60,785 nt of DNA from NCBI GenBank assembly GCA_964462985.1, contig CAYXAA010000028.1, positions 1-60,785 on the forward strand. The letters are read 5' to 3'. The translations under genes and the position numbers were made by a program. Positions within the stretch are counted from its first letter, which is position 1, and every line of letters starts with the position of its first letter. The notes beneath the pieces were generated by a model, which saw only the letters and a program-made list of their open reading frames with translations, was not told the origin of the DNA and ran no database searches. This DNA comes from CAYXAA01 sp964462985 (lineage in GTDB: Bacteria; Pseudomonadota; Alphaproteobacteria; Rhizobiales; Stappiaceae). This document shows positions 53,526-60,785 of the stretch, piece after piece.

Positions 53526-54416
53526 ATGATTCGAAACGAACGCGACGTCACCGAAGCCGCCCTTGCGGTCATGGCCAGGACAACCGATCCGCGGCTGCGG
53601 GAGATCATGACGGCGCTGGTGGCCCATCTGCACGCATTCGTGCGCGAAGTACGATTGACCGAGGCGGAATTTCAGGAAGCCACCGCGATCCTGAACGAGA
53701 TCGGGCAGCAACAGACCGACAGCCATAATGAAATGGTGCTGATGGCAGGTTCTCTCGGCGTCTCGACTCTGATTTGCCTTCTCAACAACGGCAACAGGGG
53801 GCAGACCGAGACCTCACAGTCGCTGCTTGGTCCGTTCTGGCGCCTCAACGCACCCCGGGTGGCAAACGGCGGCACCATCATCCGTTCGGAAACTCCAGGG
53901 GATCCGCTTTTCGTCAATGGCCGCGTGGTCGATGTCAACGGAAAGCCCATTGCCGGCGCGGAAGTCGACGTCTGGCATGCGTCACCTGTCGGGCTATACG
54001 AGAACCAGGATCCCGATCAGGCCGAGATGAACCTGAGAGGCAAATTTACTACGGATGAAGATGGCCGGTTCTGGTTCCGGACCGTCAAGATGGTCGGCTA
54101 TCCCATTCCGACCAACGGTGTGGTTGGACGCCTGCTCAAAGCACAGGGGCGTCATCCCTATCGCCCCGCCCATCTCCATGCCCTGATCTTCAAGGAAGGT
54201 TTCAAAACGCTCATCTCGCAGGTCTTCGACCCGACCGACCCCCACATAGCGGACGATGTGCAGTTCGGCGTCACGGAGGCCCTGATGGGGGATTTCATCC
54301 GCCACGACGAACCCAATCCAGATCACCCCGACGTGGGCACGCCATGGTTCTCTCTCGACTATACCTACGTCATGGAGAGGGGCGTCGCGGCTCTGCCGAA
54401 GCCGCCGATTAAGTGA
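53526..54416 (+). CDS. Intradiol ring-cleavage dioxygenase (hydroxyquinol 1,2-dioxygenase-like)
   Basis: A 296-residue non-heme Fe(III) dioxygenase with an N-terminal helical dimerisation domain and the catalytic beta-sandwich. The iron ligands are visible as Tyr158 (VGLYENQ), Tyr192 (VGYPIP), His216 and His218 (RPAHLHALIF). Spacing and the DVWHASPVGLYENQDPDQ segment fit hydroxyquinol or catechol 1,2-dioxygenases rather than the alpha/beta protocatechuate 3,4-dioxygenase. It cleaves an ortho-dihydroxy ring to a muconate or maleylacetate. A GGAGGAC ribosome binding site precedes the ATG at 53526. It is the first gene of the GntR-controlled operon. Confidence 0.93.
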   Translation: MIRNERDVTEAALAVMARTTDPRLREIMTALVAHLHAFVREVRLTEAEFQEATAILNEIGQQQTDSHNEMVLMAGSLGVSTLICLLNNGNRGQTETSQSLLGPFWRLNAPRVANGGTIIRSETPGDPLFVNGRVVDVNGKPIAGAEVDVWHASPVGLYENQDPDQAEMNLRGKFTTDEDGRFWFRTVKMVGYPIPTNGVVGRLLKAQGRHPYRPAHLHALIFKEGFKTLISQVFDPTDPHIADDVQFGVTEALMGDFIRHDEPNPDHPDVGTPWFSLDYTYVMERGVAALPKPPIK

Positions 54417-54444
54417 ATACCCCATTCGCACAGGATACTCAGCC

Positions 54445-55227
54445 ATGCTGACAGATGAGCAGAGAGCGGAAGCCGCTCGCCAGATCCTCCGGGCAGAGCG
54501 TGAGAGAAAGCCGGTCCGGCAACTGAGCCAGACCTTTCCGCAGATGGAGATCGAAGACGCCTACAGGATCCAGGATCTTTGGGCCGAGGAACGAATTCGC
54601 GCCGGAGCGCGCATGGTTGGCCACAAGATCGGCCTGACCTCGCGCGCCATGCAGATGGCCTCGAAAATGACGGAGCCCGATTACGGGCGCATTCTCGACG
54701 ACGCACTTTTCAATGACGGAGCACAGATTGATGCTTCGCTTTTTATCAAGCCGCGCCTGGAAGTGGAATTGGCGTTTGTGATGGGCCAGGATCTCGAAGG
54801 TCCGGCAGTTCGGATATACGACGTGATGCGGGCCACCGAATTCGTGGTGCCGTCACTGGAAATCATCGACTACCGGACCGAGGTACCCCGGGCCATCACT
54901 GACACGATTGCCGACAACGCTGCTTTCGGCGCCATCGTCGTCGGCGGCAGGACGATCCGGCCCATGGATGTCGATATCCGCTGGGTCGGGGCAACGCTGT
55001 CGAAAAACGGCATCATTGAAGAATCCGGCGTCTCGGCTGCCATCATGGGACATCCGGCCGCCGGCATTGCGTGGCTCGTCAACAAGCTGCATGCGGTCGG
55101 ATCGAAGCTGCTCGCGGGACAGATCGTACTCGCCGGTTCTTTCACGCGCCCGGTCGACATTGCAGCAGGCGATGTGATCCACGCGGACTACGGGCCGCTG
55201 GGCGCCATCGGCGTATCGTTCCGGTAG
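54445..55227 (+). CDS. 2-Keto-4-pentenoate/2-oxohepta-3-ene-1,7-dioate hydratase family protein
   Basis: A 260-residue enzyme of the MhpD/HpaH hydratase family. Motifs include GHKIGLTSRAMQ, the metal-ligand E-x-E in PRLEVELAFVMG, and PAAGIAWLVNKLHAVGSKLLAGQIVLAGS. Relatives hydrate 2-hydroxymuconate-type dienols after ring cleavage, or decarboxylate oxalocrotonate. It lies 28 bases after the dioxygenase and 6 bases before the aldolase, so the product of the ring cleavage is probably its substrate source. Confidence 0.92.
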   Translation: MLTDEQRAEAARQILRAERERKPVRQLSQTFPQMEIEDAYRIQDLWAEERIRAGARMVGHKIGLTSRAMQMASKMTEPDYGRILDDALFNDGAQIDASLFIKPRLEVELAFVMGQDLEGPAVRIYDVMRATEFVVPSLEIIDYRTEVPRAITDTIADNAAFGAIVVGGRTIRPMDVDIRWVGATLSKNGIIEESGVSAAIMGHPAAGIAWLVNKLHAVGSKLLAGQIVLAGSFTRPVDIAAGDVIHADYGPLGAIGVSFR

Positions 55228-55233
55228 GCGGCG

Positions 55234-55995
55234 ATGAAACTGCCTCGCAATCACTTCAAGGCTGCCATTGCCGCCGGCCGTCATCAGCTCGGCTTCTGGT
55301 GCAGCATGCCCGGCGGCTATGCTGCGGAAATCGTCGCCGGCGCGGGCTATGACTGGCTGCTGTTTGATACCGAGCACTCGCCGAGCGATCCGATCGGGGT
55401 CCTTTCGCAGCTCCAGGCTGCGGCCGCCTACGACGTGTCAGCGATCGTCCGCCCCGCCAGCAACGATCCCGTCCTGATAAAGCGGATGCTGGATGTCGGA
55501 GCGCAGACCCTCCTCATTCCCTATGTCCAATCGCGCGAAGAGGCCGAGGCCGCGGTCGCGGCGATGCGCTATCCTCCGCGGGGGATCCGGGGCGTGTCGG
55601 GTCTTACCCGAGCCACCAGGTTCGGACGCATCCCCAGCTACGCCACGACAGCGGAGAGCGAACTGTGCCTGCTTGTACAGGTCGAAACCGGCTTCGCCCT
55701 CGACCGCCTCGAGGAGATCGCCTCCGTCGACGGGGTGGACGGCGTGTTCATCGGGCCGGCCGATCTTGCCGCGAGTCTTGGCTTTCCGGGCGAGCCCGAT
55801 CGTTCTGAAGTCGTCGCAGCCGTAGAAGGCGCCATTGCACGCATCAAGGCGCTTGGAAAACCAGCCGGAATCCTGACCCCCAACACCGGCTTCGCACGAC
55901 GGTGCATCGAACTCGGCACCCTGTTCACGGCGGTGGGGATCGACGCGGGCATTCTTGCGCGTGGCAGCGAGGCCCTTGCCAGGACCTTCCGCTAG
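55234..55995 (+). CDS. HpcH/HpaI class II aldolase
   Basis: A 253-residue metal-dependent pyruvate-type aldolase. Visible elements are GYDWLLFDTEHSPSDP (catalytic His, the metal-site glutamate nearby), LIPYVQSREEAEAAV, CLLVQVETGFAL (metal Glu) and VFIGPADLAASLG (metal Asp). Enzymes of this family cleave 4-hydroxy-2-oxo acids to pyruvate plus an aldehyde, the last step of meta-type pathways. Its combination with an intradiol dioxygenase is unusual. Confidence 0.94.
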   Translation: MKLPRNHFKAAIAAGRHQLGFWCSMPGGYAAEIVAGAGYDWLLFDTEHSPSDPIGVLSQLQAAAAYDVSAIVRPASNDPVLIKRMLDVGAQTLLIPYVQSREEAEAAVAAMRYPPRGIRGVSGLTRATRFGRIPSYATTAESELCLLVQVETGFALDRLEEIASVDGVDGVFIGPADLAASLGFPGEPDRSEVVAAVEGAIARIKALGKPAGILTPNTGFARRCIELGTLFTAVGIDAGILARGSEALARTFR

Positions 55996-56024
55996 ATGAT
56001 GCCGGTTTGAAGGTGGGCGCCAGG

Positions 56025-56657
56025 ATGATCAGGACACGCAAGCCAGGCACGCTCCGCGCCGCGGTCAACATAGCCAACCGTGCGCTTGTGCAGGTCGACC
56101 CCGACGGCCGTTTCAGGGGTCCGAGTGCCGAAATTGCAACCAGGCTGGCCGCGCAACTAACCGCCGATCTGCGCTACGTCGTCTACCAGTCGGCGGCGCA
56201 AATTCACGCGGCTACCGATCGGGACGAATGGGACATCGCATTTCTCGCATCCGACCCTCAGCGTGGAGACCGCCTTGCCTTTTCCAAACCGTACCTCACC
56301 ATTCAGGCGACGCTGCTGACGAGGGCGGGGCGTCCCGAAACCTCGCTGGCCGACTTCGACCGAGCAGGTGTCCGTATCGCGGCCACCCGCGGGGCCGCGT
56401 ATGAGCATCTGCTGCGAAACATGCTTCAGATGGCGGAGGTGGTCGCCTTTGAAACGCCTGCGGCAAGTTTCAGGGGGTTCCTCGACGGCCGGTCCGACGC
56501 GGTCGCCGGTGTCAGGCAATCGCTTGAAGCCATTGCATCGTCGCAGATCGGTCTCCGATTGTTGGAGGCGGGCTTCGGGTCGATCGAGCAATGTGTGGCG
56601 GTGCCTATCGATCGCGCTGTCGATCTTGCCTGGATCGAGAGACATTTGGCGGACTGA
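56025..56657 (+). CDS. Substrate-binding-domain protein (SBP_bac_3-like) without signal peptide
   Basis: A 210-residue protein resembling the two-lobe solute-binding proteins of polar amino acid transporters: LRAAVNIANRALVQVDPDGRFRGPSAEIATRLA, DIAFLASDPQRGDRLAFSKPY and AATRGAAYEHLL. No hydrophobic signal precedes it at the ATG (56025) or at upstream in-frame GTG/TTG codons, so it is probably cytoplasmic, for example a ligand sensor or enzyme-like protein. It is the fourth gene of the dioxygenase operon, and no permease lies beside it. Confidence 0.8.
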   Translation: MIRTRKPGTLRAAVNIANRALVQVDPDGRFRGPSAEIATRLAAQLTADLRYVVYQSAAQIHAATDRDEWDIAFLASDPQRGDRLAFSKPYLTIQATLLTRAGRPETSLADFDRAGVRIAATRGAAYEHLLRNMLQMAEVVAFETPAASFRGFLDGRSDAVAGVRQSLEAIASSQIGLRLLEAGFGSIEQCVAVPIDRAVDLAWIERHLAD

Positions 56658-56915
56658 CAGGGTGGCTTCTCGCTCATTCGATCGGGGAAGTGCAGCAATG
56701 TTGTCTGTCAGACGAGGTCCTAGCCAGTAGACTTGCTGCTTCGATACGGGGTCGGAATCGGCCTCCGCGCGCTCGGTCCGGAGCACGGTGGTCATGCACG
56801 CCGTTCTTCACTCTGTCTGTGAACACCAGCGGCCCGTCGTCGGTGCCGCGGGTTTCAGAGTATTTATGCGGCTTGTTATGGTCCGTTGAGCCCGGCCGGT
56901 CTCGACGTGCGTCTG

Positions 56916-57413
56916 TCATAGCCGTTCCCAGACGATCGTCACCCTTGCTCCGCCCGGACGCTGGAAGCGCTCGATCATCCGGTTGCCATCGACCTTCATG
57001 GTCAGCTCCTTGGACGTGCGGACATCTCCGATCCAGTTGGGAAAGGATGATCCCTCTACCGTGTTGCCGCTGAAGTTGCCCTCGGCATCGACGGTGTACC
57101 GCCCGTAGAGCGCCAGCATGCCTGCCATCGCGGCACGGTTCTCCTTGTCGGTTCCTTCCCCCCGTCTGTCGGACTTGAAGCGGGGAAGGCGCGGATCGTG
57201 CAGGAACTCGACGAAGTGCAGGTCGCTGGTGAACGTCAGTTTGCCCTGCGGGTCCGGCCCGTAGGGAAGCGACATCTTCCCGTTCACCTCCAGGGTCGCC
57301 GAAACCGGCCGCCAAGTGCCGACCACCTTGTTCGGCGTCTGCGCCGCCGCTGTGGTCGCAAGCGAGAGGATAACGGCGGCCCCGGCCGCCATGGCTGCTC
57401 TGAGCTTGATCAT
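56916..57413 (-). CDS. Lipocalin-like domain protein (secreted)
   Basis: A 165-residue protein with a Sec signal (AAMAAGAAVILSLATTAAAQ) and a short lipocalin-like beta barrel (KVVGTWRPVSATLEVNG; GKLTFTSDLHFVEFLHDPRLP). Such proteins are found beside SDR enzymes, as here, and are thought to bind small hydrophobic compounds. The start overlaps the stop of the SDR gene (ATGA), so they form a coupled pair. Confidence 0.88.
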   Translation of the reverse strand: MIKLRAAMAAGAAVILSLATTAAAQTPNKVVGTWRPVSATLEVNGKMSLPYGPDPQGKLTFTSDLHFVEFLHDPRLPRFKSDRRGEGTDKENRAAMAGMLALYGRYTVDAEGNFSGNTVEGSSFPNWIGDVRTSKELTMKVDGNRMIERFQRPGGARVTIVWERL

Positions 57414-58246
57414 CAGCTGTCCTCTCGATCGGCCGAGTACGCGACCTCGCGCTGGAGTTCGAGCGCTTCGAGCCGCTTGGTGAGAGCCGCATGGATGTTC
57501 TCATAAGCAGTGCTGCCCAAGGCCAGCCGAAACGGCGGCTGTTCGGCGTCGGCGGCTGCCATGATCGTGTCGACCGTTCTGGCAGCGTCGCCGCGGATTG
57601 CGAATTCACCGCTGGCGATCGCGCGTCGGACGTCGGCTGCCGGTGTTCTTTCGTAGGAGGCGGCCGGTTCTGCCACGTCGAGCGCCGCCCCGAAATTGGT
57701 GCCCGTCGGGCCCGGCTCGGCGATGATGAAATCGATCCCAAACGCGGCAACTTCCTTGGCCACTGCCTCGACGAAGCCTTCGATGCCCCATTTGCTGGCG
57801 TGATAGAGGCTGAAGCTCGGGTAGGCGATCTGCCCGCCCTCCGAAGAAACCTGGACGATGCGGCCGCCGCCTTGCGATCGGAGGTGCGGCAAGCTGGCTC
57901 GGATGAGCTGGATCGAGCCCGTGAGATTGGTTGCAATCTGTCGATCGATCTGCTGGTCGCTGAGTTCCTCTGCGGCGCCGAACAGCCCGTAGCCGGCGTT
58001 GCTGACCACCACATTGATGCGCCCGAAATGTGCGAAGGCCCCGTCGATCGCTGTTCGGATCGCAGCCGTATCGGTGAGGTCCAACGTTATGGCGTGAAAT
58101 TGCGCGCCATGGGCAGCGGCGAGCTTGGACAGCATGCTTGTGCGGCGCGCCGTTCCCACAACACGATCGCCGCGGGCGAGCAGCTTTTCAGTTATGATCC
58201 GACCGAGCCCGGACGAAGCGCCAGTGATGAGCCAGGTTTTCGACAT
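57413..58246 (-). CDS. Short-chain dehydrogenase/reductase
   Basis: A 277-residue classical SDR. It has the cofactor motif TGASSGLGR, the NAG segment VVVSNAGYG, a catalytic Ser in VQVSSEGG and YHASK (Tyr-x3-Lys). A basic residue pattern after beta-2 (GTARRT) suggests NADP. AGGAG precedes the ATG at 58246. It is divergent from a LysR gene 97 bases away, the usual arrangement for a regulated oxidoreductase. Confidence 0.93.
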   Translation of the reverse strand: MSKTWLITGASSGLGRIITEKLLARGDRVVGTARRTSMLSKLAAAHGAQFHAITLDLTDTAAIRTAIDGAFAHFGRINVVVSNAGYGLFGAAEELSDQQIDRQIATNLTGSIQLIRASLPHLRSQGGGRIVQVSSEGGQIAYPSFSLYHASKWGIEGFVEAVAKEVAAFGIDFIIAEPGPTGTNFGAALDVAEPAASYERTPAADVRRAIASGEFAIRGDAARTVDTIMAAADAEQPPFRLALGSTAYENIHAALTKRLEALELQREVAYSADREDS

Positions 58247-58342
58247 CGCATGATCTCCTGTGATCATGCCAAGGTAGTGAACGTCCGTTGTTGTGATAAT
58301 GTCCACAATTCCGCATGAACTGGTGAAGGACTTCGACCAATA

Positions 58343-59290
58343 GTGAGGCCCACACTGAACGACCTGACCGCGTTCGCGGCAGTGGCGGAGCACCGCAGCT
58401 TCCGTAAGGCGGCGGACATGCTGGGTGTGTCGCGGTCTTCGCTCAGCCATGCGATCGCCGGGCTCGAACGCAATCTCGGAGCAAGGCTCCTTCATCGAAC
58501 GACCCGCAGCGTCGGCCTCACCGAAGCGGGTGGTCGGCTGCTTCAGCGGCTGAAGCCGGTGCTTCAAGACCTCGATAAGGCCATCGACGCGGTGGCGGAG
58601 GAGGGCGGGCACGTCGGAGGCACCCTGCGGATCAATGGTGGCGAGATGGGCATGCGTCTGTTGCTCCAGCGGGTCGTGCCCGTCTTTCTCGAGCGGTACC
58701 CGAATGTCTCGCTGGACCTGGTGACCGAAGGTCGCCTGGTCGACATTATCGAACGGGGATTTGATGCGGGTATCCGGCTTGCGGAATTCGTACCGCAGGA
58801 CATGATTGCGGTTCCGCTGGGAGAAGACTTCCGGTTTCTGGCGGTGGCTGCTCCGGCTTATGTTGCAAAAGCCGGCCGAGCGGAAACGCCCGATGATCTT
58901 CGCGAGCACTGCTGCATCAGGCAGCGCCTGCCGAGCGGCAAGCTCTATCGCTGGGAATTCGAACGGCACGGGCAGGAATTCGCCATCGACGTTCCCGGGG
59001 TGATGACGCTCGATCATACGATGCTGATGCTCGAAGCCGCGGCCGACGGGCTCGGAATAGCCTATGTGCCCGAAACCGCGGCCCAACCAATGCTGGACGA
59101 TGGGCGGTTGATCGCGCTTCTCGAAGACTGGTCGCCTCCGGTCGCGGGACTGCGGCTTTACTATCCAGGCCATCGCCATGTCCCGGCAGCACTGCGCGCA
59201 TTCATCGATGTGATGAGAGCCTTGCCGCACGTGTCCGTCCGCAAAGATGGCGCACGCCGCGCGAACCGCTCCTCGCTCGGAGAGAAATAG
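58343..59290 (+). CDS. LysR family transcriptional regulator
   Basis: A 315-residue LysR-type regulator with a typical HTH (LTAFAAVAEHRSFRKAADMLGVSRSSLSHAIAGLERNLG) and an effector domain of the family that often represses adjacent oxidoreductases (GGTLRINGGEMGMRLLLQRVVPVFLERYP). It starts at a GTG; AAGGA lies about 12 bases upstream. The likely target is the divergent SDR-lipocalin pair. Confidence 0.94.
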   Translation: MRPTLNDLTAFAAVAEHRSFRKAADMLGVSRSSLSHAIAGLERNLGARLLHRTTRSVGLTEAGGRLLQRLKPVLQDLDKAIDAVAEEGGHVGGTLRINGGEMGMRLLLQRVVPVFLERYPNVSLDLVTEGRLVDIIERGFDAGIRLAEFVPQDMIAVPLGEDFRFLAVAAPAYVAKAGRAETPDDLREHCCIRQRLPSGKLYRWEFERHGQEFAIDVPGVMTLDHTMLMLEAAADGLGIAYVPETAAQPMLDDGRLIALLEDWSPPVAGLRLYYPGHRHVPAALRAFIDVMRALPHVSVRKDGARRANRSSLGEK

Positions 59291-59369
59291 TCGCGACTCT
59301 TTGAAGATCCCCCACGGAGACCGTGAACCGCGAAGCCGGCGCTAGGGATACCCTTGTGGGGCCGGCCCT

Positions 59370-59846
59370 TCACCACCTCACGCGTTCGTATGCGCGATGA
59401 GGGGACGGCGCCTCCATGTTTCCCGAGTTTGTATCTCTGCCAATCACAGGCGCTTTGACCGGTTGGTGCCCTTCATACCCCAGTTGATGGTTCGCCTCCT
59501 CGGACTCGCCGCGGCGTAATATGAGTTTTTCGACTTCAATCCGATGTTCCGTACCCCAGGCGCAGAGCGGTTTCAACGCTTCGGCGAGAGTCTGGCCGAA
59601 CGCAGTGAGCGAATACTCGACTTTCGGCGGAATTTCCTTGTAGTCGCGCCGATCGACGATCCCGTCAGCCTCCAGTTCCCTGAGCTGCTGGATGAGCACT
59701 TTGTCACTGACGTTTCCGATGGCGCGCCTCAGGTCGCCATAGCGTCGGGCTTCCTGGGAAAGATGGAACAGGATCAAAGGCTTCCACTTGCCGCCGATGA
59801 CAGCCAATGCTGCGTCCAGCCCGCAGATAAAGCCATGTGTGGCCAT
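59370..59846 (-). CDS. HxlR family transcriptional regulator
   Basis: A 158-residue winged-helix regulator of the HxlR type (DAALAVIGGKWKPLILFHLSQEARRYGDLRRAIGNVSDKVLIQQLRELEADGIV). The C-terminal tail of about 50 residues is longer than in most members (about 110-120 residues). The ATG at 59846 is used; the large frame upstream is a shadow of the SDR. It is divergent from the SDR at 59946, its probable target. Many HxlR proteins respond to electrophiles such as aldehydes or quinones. Confidence 0.92.
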   Translation of the reverse strand: MATHGFICGLDAALAVIGGKWKPLILFHLSQEARRYGDLRRAIGNVSDKVLIQQLRELEADGIVDRRDYKEIPPKVEYSLTAFGQTLAEALKPLCAWGTEHRIEVEKLILRRGESEEANHQLGYEGHQPVKAPVIGRDTNSGNMEAPSPHRAYERVRW

Positions 59847-59863
59847 TTTGTATGCTCCGATTA

Positions 59864-59880
59864 GGTACTTACCAAAAGGT
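59864..59880. promoter_or_regulatory. Candidate HxlR operator
   Basis: GGTACTTACCAAAAGGT lies between the HxlR gene and the SDR. It contains GGTA-CT-TACC and the ACC-AAAA-GGT repeat, and it resembles the (A/G)TACTTACC-type half sites known for HxlR-family regulators. GTATGC at 59850 and GCATAC at 59882 flank it. Confidence 0.5.
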
Positions 59881-59945
59881 GCATACTGGAAGAAAGAAAA
59901 GCAACCCTCTATCTCCAAGCGGTTATTACGCTCCAGGAGATCAAG

Positions 59946-60692
59946 ATGGGTAGGCTCAAAGGCAAAATCGCCGTCATCACCGGCGGCAACAGTGGTATCG
60001 GCCTGGCGACCGCCAAACGGTTTGTGGCGGAAGGCGCCGAGGTTTTCATCACCGGCCGACGCCGGGAGCAGTTGGACAGGGCGGCAGAAGCGATCGGCTC
60101 CGGCGTGACGGCGGTGCAGGGCGACATTTCGCGTATGGACGACCTCGATCGGTTGTTTGCGACCGTGCATGCGAAGAGTGGCCGGATAGACGTTCTGTTC
60201 GCCAATGCGGGGCTTGGCCAGTTTGCCCCGTTGGGTGCGATCGACGAGGCGTCGTTCGATCTGACGTTCGCCGTCAACGTCAAGGGAACGCTGTTCACGG
60301 TGCAAAAGGCGCTGCCGCTTATGCGGGCCGGAGGCTCCATCATCCTCACAGGATCGACCACTGGCTCGATGGGAACGCCTGCATTCAGCGTCTACAGCGC
60401 GACCAAGGCCGCAATTCGCAATTTCGCCCGAAGCTGGGCACTGGACCTGAAGGGGACCGGCATCCGCGTTAACGTGCTTTCTCCCGGCTCCACCGAGACG
60501 CCTGGTGTCAGGGGCCTGGCGGCGCCCGGAGAGGAGGACGCGTTGCTGGCGGGCTTTGCCGCCCAGACGCCGCTCGGGCGTGTTGCACAGCCCGAGGAGA
60601 CGGCGGCTGTGGCGCTCTTCCTTGCCTCGGATGAAAGCAGCTTCATGACCGGCAGCGAGGTCTTCGTTGACGGCGGAGCCGCACAAGTCTGA
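59946..60692 (+). CDS. Short-chain dehydrogenase/reductase
   Basis: A 248-residue classical SDR with the cofactor motif TGGNSGIGLATAKRF, LFANAGLGQF, the catalytic Ser in ILTGSTTGS and YSATKAAIRNF (Tyr-x3-Lys). It also has the C-terminal SDR end EVFVDGGAAQV. It starts at an ATG behind AGGAG. It is probably induced through the divergent HxlR regulator and may reduce aldehydes, quinones or similar compounds. The substrate is not readable. Confidence 0.95.
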   Translation: MGRLKGKIAVITGGNSGIGLATAKRFVAEGAEVFITGRRREQLDRAAEAIGSGVTAVQGDISRMDDLDRLFATVHAKSGRIDVLFANAGLGQFAPLGAIDEASFDLTFAVNVKGTLFTVQKALPLMRAGGSIILTGSTTGSMGTPAFSVYSATKAAIRNFARSWALDLKGTGIRVNVLSPGSTETPGVRGLAAPGEEDALLAGFAAQTPLGRVAQPEETAAVALFLASDESSFMTGSEVFVDGGAAQV

Positions 60693-60754
60693 CGGCAGAT
60701 CGGCCGCCGCCCCGAACTGCGAGCGCGGATAGCTTAGAGGAGCAAAGGTAATCT

Positions 60755-60785
60755 ATGAGAATTTGGTCGCCCTGGTCACCGGCGC
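60755..60785 (+). CDS. Start of a further gene, probably another SDR (cut by window end)
   Basis: A ribosome-binding-like AAAGG and an ATG at 60755 begin the last 31 bases. In the ATG frame the translation is MRIWSPWSPA, which looks like nothing known. In the frame starting at 60757 it is ENLVALVTGA, the typical N-terminus of an SDR. Either the real start is the TTG at 60763 or a base is missing after the ATG. Confidence 0.4.
   Translation, partial: MRIWSPWSPA

Noticed and set aside
57413..59230. Possible 605-aa fusion of the SDR with an upstream domain
   Set aside because: The upstream 328 codons are the complement of the divergent LysR gene; the SDR starts normally at 58246 with its own ribosome binding site.

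Overview
The window reads as a stretch of chromosome from a GC-rich alphaproteobacterium, most likely of the Hyphomicrobiales (Rhizobiales). This is inference from gene content: an ExoF-type polysaccharide export gene, a fixNOQP-order cbb3 oxidase operon, a ScfR-type regulator next to acs, and TTG/GTG starts with purine-rich ribosome binding sites. There are no rRNA or tRNA genes, no CRISPR array and no intact insertion sequence that I can support.

Bases 1-21201 form a surface polysaccharide locus. It holds a chain-length/BY-kinase protein cut by the window edge, glycosyltransferases, an ExoF-like export protein, a polyprenyl-phosphate sugar transferase, a tight sugar-modifying cassette (formyltransferase, PIG-L deacetylase, DegT aminotransferase, ATP-grasp ligase, HAD hydrolase), a flippase, a sulfotransferase, a CapD/WbpM-type dehydratase, a PL10-like protein and a methyltransferase. 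Two AT-rich islands (about 3034-3164 and 14090-14215) precede key genes. No Wzy polymerase is recognisable, so the locus probably continues to the left.

Bases 21342-26052 (minus strand) carry ccoNOQP, a microaerobic terminal oxidase, followed by three small or unknown membrane-protein genes. A LysE exporter and a UPF0126/TRIC channel gene follow on the plus strand.

Bases 28450-40652 form what looks like a complete acetate or short-chain fatty acid module: a stand-alone receiver, a 2-TM protein, a sodium:solute-symporter/histidine-kinase hybrid, a convergent ScfR/RamB-type regulator, a five-gene branched-chain-type (HAAT) ABC importer and acetyl-CoA synthetase. Three direct TTTACAAA repeats lie between the regulator and the importer.

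Bases 41075-47146 hold accessory genes: a FloR/Cml-like phenicol exporter homologue, an SRAP (YedK-like) DNA-protein crosslink protein, a MOT1-type molybdate/sulfate transporter, and an alpha/beta hydrolase divergent from a LysR gene.

Bases 47386-56657 look like an aromatic/hydroaromatic catabolic island: a shikimate dehydrogenase, a TIM-barrel protein (possible 3-dehydroshikimate dehydratase), type II 3-dehydroquinase, a TRAP transporter and a FadR-type GntR regulator, divergent from an intradiol dioxygenase, a hydratase, a class II aldolase and a small solute-binding-domain protein. The two divergent promoters share a near-palindromic operator and a TTGACAA box.

Bases 56916-60785 hold a lipocalin-like protein, an SDR divergent from a LysR gene, an HxlR regulator divergent from another SDR, and the first bases of what may be a further SDR gene.
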